Source: Panulirus ornatus (lineage: Eukaryota; Arthropoda; Malacostraca; Decapoda; Palinuridae). From it: DNA of 64,000 nucleotides. Under the pieces are notes generated by a model, which ran no database searches, was not told the origin of the DNA, and was given only the letters and a program-made list of their open reading frames with translations. Positions 56,486 through 64,000 of the stretch are shown piece by piece; positions within the stretch are counted from its first letter, which is position 1, and every line of letters starts with the position of its first letter. The stretch is taken from assembly GCF_036320965.1 (NCBI RefSeq), contig NC_092269.1, forward strand, positions 35,081,343 through 35,145,342, in the 5' to 3' direction. The position numbers and the translations under genes are program-made.

Positions 56486-57922
56486 AAGGTCCAAGATTTG
56501 AAAAAGGGGCAAATGAGAGTTAGGGTGAAAGAATTATCAAATTTCAGGAAGAATAAAATGATGTTTTCGAAGGAGGTGAATAAAATGCATAAGACAAGAG
56601 AACAAATGGGAACATTGGTGAAAGGGGCAAAGGACGAACTGATAACAGCTAGAGATGAAGTGAATATTCTGAAGGTCTGTTGAAGGTGTTTGATGATATA
56701 TTAGCAGATGTAGGGTGTTTTCCTTCAGGTGGTGTGCAAAGTGAGAGAGCCAGTGATACTGGCTTGGTGAAAAGAGGTGGTGAAACCCTTGTGGAAGATG
56801 AAATCTGGCAAGGCGGTAGGTTTCGATGGTATTACAATAAAACCGAATAAGAAAGGGGGTGACTGTGTTGTTGATTGGTTGGTAAGAATACTTATTGTAT
56901 GTATGGCTTATGGCGAAGTGCCTCAGTATAGATGGAATGCATGTATAGTGCCACAGTAAAAAGGCAAAGGGGATGAAGGTGAGTGTGCAAACTACAAAAA
57001 CATGAGTTTCTTCATTGTGGGTCAGATCTTTTCTGTGATGAATGAGCGAGATATACCTAGAGTAACAAATGAATATATATTTGACATTATGGATATAGAG
57101 AAGGCATATGACATGCTGGATAAAGTTGCTTTGTAGAAGGTCTCAAAAGAATGCGGTGTGGGTGGTAAGCTGCTAAAAGCAGTGAGAAGTTGGAATGCAT
57201 GTATATTTCCATAGTAAAAAGGCAAAGGGGATGAAGGTGAGTGTGCAAACTACAAAAACATAAGTTTCTTGATTTTGGATCAGATCTTTACTGTAAAGAA
57301 TGGGTGAGATATATTTGGAGAAACAAATGAATATATCTTTGACATTTATGGATATGGAAAAGGTATATGATATGGTGGATAAAGATGCTTGTAGAAGGTC
57401 TTAAAAGAATATGGTGTGGGAGGTCAGCTCCTAAAAGCAGAGAAGTTTTCATTAAGGGTGTAAGGCATGCGTACAATTAGGAAGAGAGGAGAGTGACTGG
57501 TTTCCAGTGAAGGTTGGTTTGTGACAGAGGTGTGTGATGTTCCCATGGTTCCTTAATTTGTGTACGGATGAGGTTGTTAAGAAGGTAAATCCAAGAGTTT
57601 TTGGAGAAAGGGGCGTGTATGCAGTCTGTTGGGAATGAGAAAGCCTTGAAAGTGAGTCAGTTGTTGTTTACTGTTGATACAGTGCTGGTGGCAGATATAA
57701 GTGAGAAACTGCAGAAGTTGGTGTCTGAGTTTAGAAAAGAGTGTTAAAGGAGAAAAATGAGAGCGAATGTGAATAACAGTAAGGTTATTAGCTTCAACAG
57801 GGTTCTAGGAGAAGCTAGTTGGGATATGAGTTTGAATGGAGAAACACTGGAGGAAGTGAAATGTTTAAAATCTGGGAGGGGACTTAGCAGTGAATGGACA
57901 CATGGAAATGGAAGTCATAATA
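56486..57922 (+). pseudogene. RT unit 17 (1437 bp) with 258-bp internal duplication
   Basis: The segment starting TGGAATGCATGTAT occurs at 56933 and again at 57191, so V-P-x through K-A-V-R-S is present twice. Palm F-T-V-D (about 57667). Confidence 0.85.
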
Positions 57923-59455
57923 AAAGTGCAAGAGTTGAAAAAGAGGGCAAATGAAAGTTAGGGTGAGAGTATCATTAAACTTCAGGGAGAATAAAATGAT
58001 GTTTTGGAAGAAGGTGAATAAAATGCACAAGATGAGAGAACAAATGGGAACACTGGTGAAAGGGGCAAGGGGCGAAGTGATAACAGATAGTGATGAAGTG
58101 AGTATTTTGAATGTCTGTTGAATGCGTTTGATGATACATTAGCAGATGTAGGGTGTTTTACTTCAGGTGGTGTGCAAAGTGAGAGAGGCAGGGATAGTGG
58201 TTTGGTGAAAAGAGAAGAGGTGATGAAACCCTTGTGGAAGATGAAATATGGCAAGGCAGTAGGTTTGGATGGTATTGCGATAAAATGGATTAAGAAATAG
58301 GGTGACTGAGTTGTTGATTGGTTGGTAAGGATACTCATTGTATGTATGGATTATGGAGAAGTGCCTCAGGACTGATGGAATGCATGTATAGTGCCACTGA
58401 AAAAAGGCAATAGAGATGAAGGTGAGAGTGCAAACTACAAAAACTACAAAAACAGGTCTATTGAATGTGTTTCATGATACATTAGCAGATATAGGGTGTT
58501 TTTCTTAAGGTGGTGTACAAAATGAGAGAGCCAGTGATAGTGGTTTGGTGAAAAGAGAAGAGGTGGTGAAACTCTTGTTTAAGATGAAATCTGGCAAAGA
58601 AGTAGGTTTGGATGGTGTTGATATAAAATTGATTGAGAAAGGGGGTGACTGTGTTGTTGACTGGTTGGTAAGGATACTCATTGTATGTATGGATTATGGA
58701 GAAGTGCCTTACAATAGATGGAATTCATGTACAGTGCCCCTTTAAAAAGGCAAATGGGATGAAGCTGAGTGTGCAAGCTACAAAAACATAAGTTCCTCCA
58801 GTGTGGATCAGATCTTTCCTGTGAAGAATGAGAGATGTACTTAGAGAAACAAATTAATATATATTTGACATTTATGGATATGAAGAAGGCATATGACATG
58901 ATGGATAAGTTGCTTTATAGAAGGTCTTAAAAGAATATGGTGTGGGAGGTAAGATGCTACAAGCAGTGAGAAGTTTTTATTAAGACTGTAAGGCATGTGT
59001 ACAATTAGGAGCAGAGAAGAGTTACTGGTTTCAACTGAAGGTTGGTCTGTGGCAAAGGTGAGTAAAGTTCGTTCACACGGTCCTTTAATTTGTTTATGGA
59101 TGAGGTAGTTAAGGAGGTAAATGCACGAGTTTTGGAGAGAGGAGCGATTATACGGTCTGTTCGGAATGAGAAAACCTGGGAAGTGAGTCAGTTGTTGTTT
59201 GCTTGTGACACAGAGCTGGTGGCTGATATAAGTGAGAAACTGCAGAAGTTGGTGACTGAGTTTAGAAAAGAGTGTAAAAGGAGAAAGTTCAGAGCGACTG
59301 TGAATAGGAGCAAGGTGATTAGCTTCAGCAGAGTTCTAGGAGAAACTAGTTGGGATGTGAGTTTGAATGGAGAGAAATTGGAGGAAGTGAAGTGTTTCAG
59401 TTATCTGGGAGTGGACTTAGCAGTGAATGGATACAAGGAAAGGGAGGTCACAATG
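57923..59455 (+). pseudogene. RT unit 18 (1533 bp) with ~343-bp internal duplication
   Basis: GATACATTAGCAGAT occurs at 58133 and 58476, repeating the V-Q-S-E-R to C-I-V-P-L block. The palm F-A-C-D-T-E-L-V-A-D (about 59200) lies in the longest array frame (145 codons, 59090-59527). Confidence 0.85.
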
Positions 59456-61492
59456 AAGGTGCAGGAGTTGAAAAAGAGGGCAAATGAGAGTTACGGTGAG
59501 AGTATCATTATACTTCAGGGAGAATAAAATGACGTTTTGGAAGGAGGTAAATAAAATGCAAAAGATAGAGAACAAATGGGAACATTGGTGAAAGGGGCAA
59601 GGGGCAAGTTATAATATCTAGGGATGAAGTGAGTATTTTGAAGATCTCTTTGAATGATTTTCATGATACATTAGCAGATGTAGGGTGTTTTGCTTCAGGT
59701 AGTGTGGAAAGTGAGAGAGCCAGTTATAGTGGTTTGGTGAAAAGTGAAGAGGTGGTGAAACCCTTGTGGAAGATGAAATCTGGCAAGGCAGTAAGTTAGG
59801 ATGGTATTGCAATACGATTGCTTAAGAAAGGGGGTGACTGTGTTGTTGATTCGTTGATAAGGAAAGTCATTGTATGTATGGATTATAGAGAAGTGCCTCA
59901 GGATTGGTGAGATACATGTATAGTTCCATTGTAAAAAGGCAAAGAGGATGAAGGTGAGTGTGGAAACTACAAAAACAAGTCTCTTGAATGTGGATCAGAT
60001 CTTTCCTGTGAAGAATGAGTGAGATATATTTAGAGAAAGAATTATTATTATTACTATTTTGCTTTGTCGCTGTCTCCCGCGTTTGCGAGGTAGCGCAAGG
60101 AAACAGACGAAAGAATTGGCCCAACCCATCCCCATGCACAATGTATATACATACCCATACATCTCAATGTACACATACATATACACACACAGACACCTAC
60201 ATATATACACATGCACACAATTCACACTCTCTGCCTTTATTCATTCCCATCGCCACCTCGCCACACATGGAATAACATCCCCTCCCCCCTCATGTGTGCG
60301 AGGTAGCGCTAGGAAAAGACAACAAAGACCCCATTCGTTTACACGCAGTCTCTAGCTGTCATGCAATAATGCCCGAAACCACAGCTCCCTTTCCACATCC
60401 AGGCCCCACACAACTTTCCATGGTTTACCCCAGACGCTTCACATGCCCTGATTCAATCTATTGACAGCACGTGGACCTCGGTATACCACATCGATCCAAT
60501 TCACTCTATTCCTTGCCTGCCTTTCACCCTCCTGCATGTTCAGGCCCCGATCACTCAAAATCTTTTTCACTCCATCTTTCCACCTCCAATTTGGTCTCCC
60601 ACTTCTCCTCGTTCCCTCCACCTCCGACACATGTATCCTCTTGGTCAATCTTTCCTCACTCATTCTCTCCATGTGCCCAAACCATTTCAAAACACCGTCT
60701 TCTGCTCTCTCAACCACGCTCTTTTTATTTCCACACATCTCTCTTACCCTTACATTACTTACTCGATCAAACCACCTCACACCACATATTGTCCTCAAAC
60801 ATCTCATTTCCAGCACAATCACCCTCCTGCACACAACTCTATCCATAGCCCACGCCTCGCAACCATACAACATTGTTGGAACCACTATTCCTTCAAACAT
60901 AGCCATTTTTGCTTTCGGAGATAATGTTCTCGACTTCCACACATTCTTCAAGGCTCCCAGGATTTTTGCCCCCTCCCCCACCCTATAATTCACTTCCGCT
61001 TCCATTTGACATTTATGGATATCGAGAAGGCACATGATATGGTGGATAAGATGCTTTGTAAGTCTTAAAATAATACGTTGTGGGAGGTAAGCTGCTAAAA
61101 GTGATATGCTTTTATTAAGTGTGTAAGGCATGTGTGCAATTAGGAGAGGGTAGTGACTGGTTTCCAGCGAAGGTTGGTCTGTAGCAGACGTGTGTGATGT
61201 TCCCCTGGTTCTTTAATTTTTTTATGGATGAGGCCTGAGGAGATAAATGCAAGAGTTTTGGAGAGAGGGGTGAGGATGCAGTCTGTTGGGAATGAGAAAG
61301 CCTGGAAAGTGAGTCAGTTGTTTTTCGCTGGAGAAACAGTGCTGGTGGCTGATATAAGTGAGAAACTGCAGAAGTTGGTGACTGAGTTTAGAAAAGTGTG
61401 AGAGGAGAAAGTTCAGAGCGAATGTGAATAAGAGCAAGGTTATTAGCTTCAGCAGGGTTCTGTTTTAGAATCTGGAAATGGAAGACAGAATG
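59456..61492 (+). pseudogene. RT unit 19 (~1070 bp plus insertion)
   Basis: The unit is split between 60038 and 61006 by a reversed LINE-R fragment. Palm F-A-G-E (about 61327), and Y-L-G-V-D-L is deleted near 61470. Confidence 0.85.
60039..61005 (-). mobile_element. LINE-R C-terminal copy inserted in reverse in the array
   Basis: On the minus strand an open frame from ATG at 61005 to a stop at 60439 (about 188 codons) begins M-E-A-E-V-N-Y-R-V-G-E-G. It includes Y-G-C-E-A-W-A-M, R-W-F-D-R-V-S-N-V-R-V, V-L-K-W-F-G-H-M-E-R-M and G-R-P-N-W-R-W-K-D-G. About 380 bases of 3'-UTR follow, containing the hairpin block twice (near 60085 and 60298). The end is CGCGGGAGACAGCGACAAAG with an AATAATAAT tail toward 60041. 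Compared with other units, about 13 array bases are missing at the insertion point, so a target deletion rather than a duplication seems to have occurred. Confidence 0.9.
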
Positions 61493-62675
61493 AAGGTGCA
61501 AGAGTTGAAAAAGAGAGCAAATGAAAGTTAGGGTGAGAGTATCATCAAGCTTCAGGGAGAATAAAATGATGTTTTGGAAGGAGGTGAAAAAAATTCATAA
61601 GAGAACAGAACAAATGGGAACATTGGTGAAAGGGGTAAGGGGCGTAATGATAACAGCTTGTGATGAAAAGAGTATTTTGAAGGTCTGTTGAATGTGTTTT
61701 ATGATACAGTAGCAGATATAGGGTGTTTTTCTTCAGGTGATGTGCAAAGTGACAGAGCCAGTGATAGTGGCTTGGTGAAAAGAGAAGAGGTGGTGAAACC
61801 CTTGTGGAAGATGAAATCTGGCATGGCAGTAGGTTTGGATGGTATTGCAATAAAATTGATTTAGAAAGGGGGTGACTGTGTTGTTGATTGGTTGGTAAGG
61901 ATACTCACTGTATGCATGGATTATGGGGAAGTGTCTCAGGATAGATGGAATGCATGTATAGTGCCACTGTAAAAAGGCAAAAGGGATGAAGGCGAGTGTG
62001 CAAACTACAAAAACATAAGTTTCTTGAGTGTGGATCAGATCTTTCCTGTGAAGAATGAGTGAGATATACTTAGAGAAACAAATGAATATATATTTTACAT
62101 TTATGGATATGGAGAAGGCATATGACATGGTGGATAAAGATGCTTTGTAGAAGGCCTTAAAAGAATATGGTGTGGCAGGTAAGCTGGTAAAAGCAGCGAA
62201 AAGTCTTTGTTAAGGGTATATGGCATGTGTACAATTAGAAAGAGAGGAGAGTGACTGGTTCCCAGTGTTGGTCTGTGGTACAGGTGTGTGATGTTCCCAT
62301 GGTTCTTTAATTTGTTTATGGATGAGGTGCTTAAGGAGGTAAATGCAAGAGTTTTGGATAGAGGGGCGAGTATGCAGTCTGTTGGGAATGAGAAAGCCTG
62401 GGAAGTGAGTCAGTTGTTGTTTGCTTGTGATACAGGGCTGGTGTCTGACATAAGTGAGAAACTGCAGAAGATGGTGACTGAGTTAGAAAAGAGCATGAAA
62501 GGAGAAAGTTGAGCGCGAATGTGAATAACAGCAAGGTTATTACCTTCATCAGGGTTCTGGGAGAAGCTAGTTGGGATTTGAGTTTGAATGGAGAAGAATC
62601 GAAGGAAGTGAATTGTTTTAGAATCTGGGAGTGGACTTAGCAGTGAATGGACACATGGAAATGGAAGTCACAATG
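61493..62675 (+). pseudogene. RT unit 20 (1183 bp)
   Basis: Full type with fingers deletion (about 62020); palm F-A-C-D-T-G-L-V-S-D (about 62417). Confidence 0.85.
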
Positions 62676-63843
62676 AAGATGCAAGAGATGAATAGGAGGG
62701 CAAATGAGAGTTAGGGTGAGAGTATCATCAAACATTAGGGAGAATAAAAATGATGTTTTGGAAGGTGAATAAAAGGCATAAGACAAGAAAACAAAATGGG
62801 AACATTGGTGAAAGGGGCAAGGGGCGAAGTGATAACAGATAGTGATGAAGTGAGTATTTTGAAGGACTGTTGAATGTTTGATGATACATTGGTAGATATA
62901 GGGTGGTTTGCTTCAGGTGGTGTGCAAAGTGAGAGAGCCAGTGACAGTTGCTTGGTGGAAAGAGAAGAGGTGGTGAAGCCCTTGTGGAAGATGAAATCTG
63001 GCAAGACAGTAGGTTTGGATGGTATTGCAATAAAACTGATCAAGAAAAGGGGTGACTGTGTTGTTGATTGGTTGGCATGGATACTCATTGTATGTATGGA
63101 TAATGGAGAAGTACCTCAGCATTGGTGGAATGCATGTATAGTTCCATTGCAAAAAGGCAAAGGTGATGAAGGTGAGTGTGAAAACTACAAAAACATAAGT
63201 TTCTTGAGTGTGGATCAGATCTTTCCTGTGAAGAATGAGTGAGATATATTTAGAGAAACAAATGAATATATATTTGACATTTCTGGATAAGGAGAAGATA
63301 TATGACATGGTGGATAAAGATGCTTTGTAGAAGGTTTTAAAAGAATATGGAGTGGGAGGTAAGCTCCTAAAATCAGTGAGAAGTTTTTTAAGGGTGTCAG
63401 GCATGTGTACAATTAGGAAGAGAGGATAGTGACTGGTTTCCAGTGAAGGTTGGTCTGTGGTAGAGGTGTGTAATGTTCCCATGGTTCTTTAATTTGTTTA
63501 TGGATGAGGTGGTTAAGGAGGTAAATGCAAGAGTTTATGAGAAAGGTTGCGATAATGCAGTCTGCTGGGAATGAGAAAGCCTGGGAAGTGAGTCAGTTGT
63601 TGTTTGCTGGTGATATTGTGCTGGTGGCTGATATAAGTGAGAAACTGCAGAAGTTGGTGACTGAGTTAGGAAAAGAGTGTGAAAGCTGAAAGTTGAGAGC
63701 AAATGTGAATAAGAGCAAGGTTATTATTCTGGGAGAAGCTAGCTAGGATGTAAGTTTGAATGGAGAAAAATTGGAGGAAGTGTTTTAGATATCTGGGAGT
63801 AGACTTGGCAGTGAATGGAAAAATGGAAGTGTAAGTCACAATG
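62676..63843 (+). pseudogene. RT unit 21 (1168 bp)
   Basis: Full type. A 122-codon frame (62874-63242) runs from the linker across the fingers deletion. Palm F-A-G-D-I-V-L-V-A-D (about 63603). Confidence 0.85.
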
Positions 63844-64000
63844 AAGATAGAAGAGTTGAAAAAGTGGGCAAATGACAGTTGGGATGAGAGAGTATCATTA
63901 AACTTTAGGGAGAATAAAATGATGTTTTGGAAAGAGGTAAATAAAATGCATAACACAAGAGAACAAATGGGAACATTAGTGAAAGGGGCAAGGGGCGCAG
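63844..64000 (+). pseudogene. RT unit 22, cut by the window edge
   Basis: The linker R-E-N-K-M-M-F-W-K-E-V-N-K-M-H and L-V-K-G-A-R-G are present, so the array continues beyond the window. Confidence 0.85.

Larger units (their letters stand above)
41990..64000 (+). repeat. 22-kb tandem array of reverse-transcriptase-domain units (RT satellite)
   Basis: About 22 head-to-tail plus-strand copies of one segment of LINE-R continue to the window edge. Repeated landmarks, in order, are: linker R-E-N-K-M-M-F-W-K-E-V-N-K-M-H; V-Q-S-E-R-A-S-D-S-G-L-V-K; K-M-K-S-G-K-A-V-G-L-D-G-I-A-I-K; M-D-Y-G-E-V-P-Q-D; fingers; palm F-A-x-D-T-V-L-V-A-D; R-V-L-G-E-A-S-W-D; and Y-L-G-V-D-L-A-V-N-G, directly followed by the next linker. 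The interval between repeats of GGGAGAATAAAATGATG is mostly about 1180 bases, with 650-735-base short forms. No endonuclease, C-terminal domain, 3'-UTR or A-rich tail occurs between units. Individual units are listed below. Confidence 0.92.

Noticed and set aside
42841..63956. Many minus-strand frames of 80-190 codons over the array
   Set aside because: They are antisense shadows of the RT units: the same Ser/Phe/Leu-rich peptide recurs in each copy because the sense strand is purine-rich.
41990..64000. CRISPR array, retron or diversity-generating RT system
   Set aside because: The RT units are of LINE type, lack catalytic residues, and occur in eukaryotic repeat-rich DNA; no spacers, msr/msd-like or template repeats are visible.

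Overview
The window looks like intergenic and intronic nuclear DNA from an arthropod, most likely a decapod crustacean. No bacterial, organellar or viral gene organisation is visible. The evidence is very dense microsatellite DNA (long AT, GA, AC/GT and CT runs every few kb), several SINE and LINE families, canonical GT-AG splice sites, and almost no long open frames. The decapod assignment rests on recognising the repeat style from memory and is an inference.

Layout. From 1 to 40 kb the sequence is mostly unique AT-rich DNA. It is punctuated by microsatellites, minisatellites (5.3-5.8, 13.9-14.6 and 23.6-24.1 kb), SINE family A (20.4, 20.6, 21.3, 27.3, 32.3 kb), tRNA-derived SINE family B (2.4, 21.6, 28.1, 35.4, 35.7 kb), two decayed reverse-transcriptase relics of other LINE families (9.6 and 16.6-17.2 kb), and 5'-truncated copies of one non-LTR retrotransposon, called LINE-R here (4.8, 32.4, 32.6-33.2, 34.3-34.8, 38.7 kb). 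A Tigger/pogo-type DNA transposon lies at 37.18-38.34 kb and carries a nested foldback element with about 250-bp inverted arms.

Genes. The best-supported host gene is on the minus strand at 40.07-41.93 kb. It has three exons with canonical splice sites and compatible phases, and would give about 142 residues with a coiled-coil-like C-terminus; I do not recognise it. Weaker candidates are a plus-strand two-exon gene start at 12.93-13.28 kb and a minus-strand exon at 33.74-34.06 kb broken by one frameshift.

The striking region runs from 41.99 kb to the end of the window, 22 kb in all. It is a head-to-tail tandem array of about 22 degenerate copies of only the reverse-transcriptase segment of LINE-R. 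Each unit runs from the linker just before the RT domain to just after the palm, without endonuclease or C-terminal domains. Most full units are about 1.18 kb, and a recurring short form is about 0.70-0.73 kb. Nearly all units share the same in-frame deletion in the fingers region and have lost the first catalytic aspartate (F-A-D-D became F-A-C/G/S-D). The array was therefore amplified after the element had died, as a satellite rather than by retrotransposition. One LINE-R C-terminal fragment is inserted in reverse inside the array (60.04-61.00 kb). The array lies immediately upstream of the first visible exon of the 40-42 kb gene.
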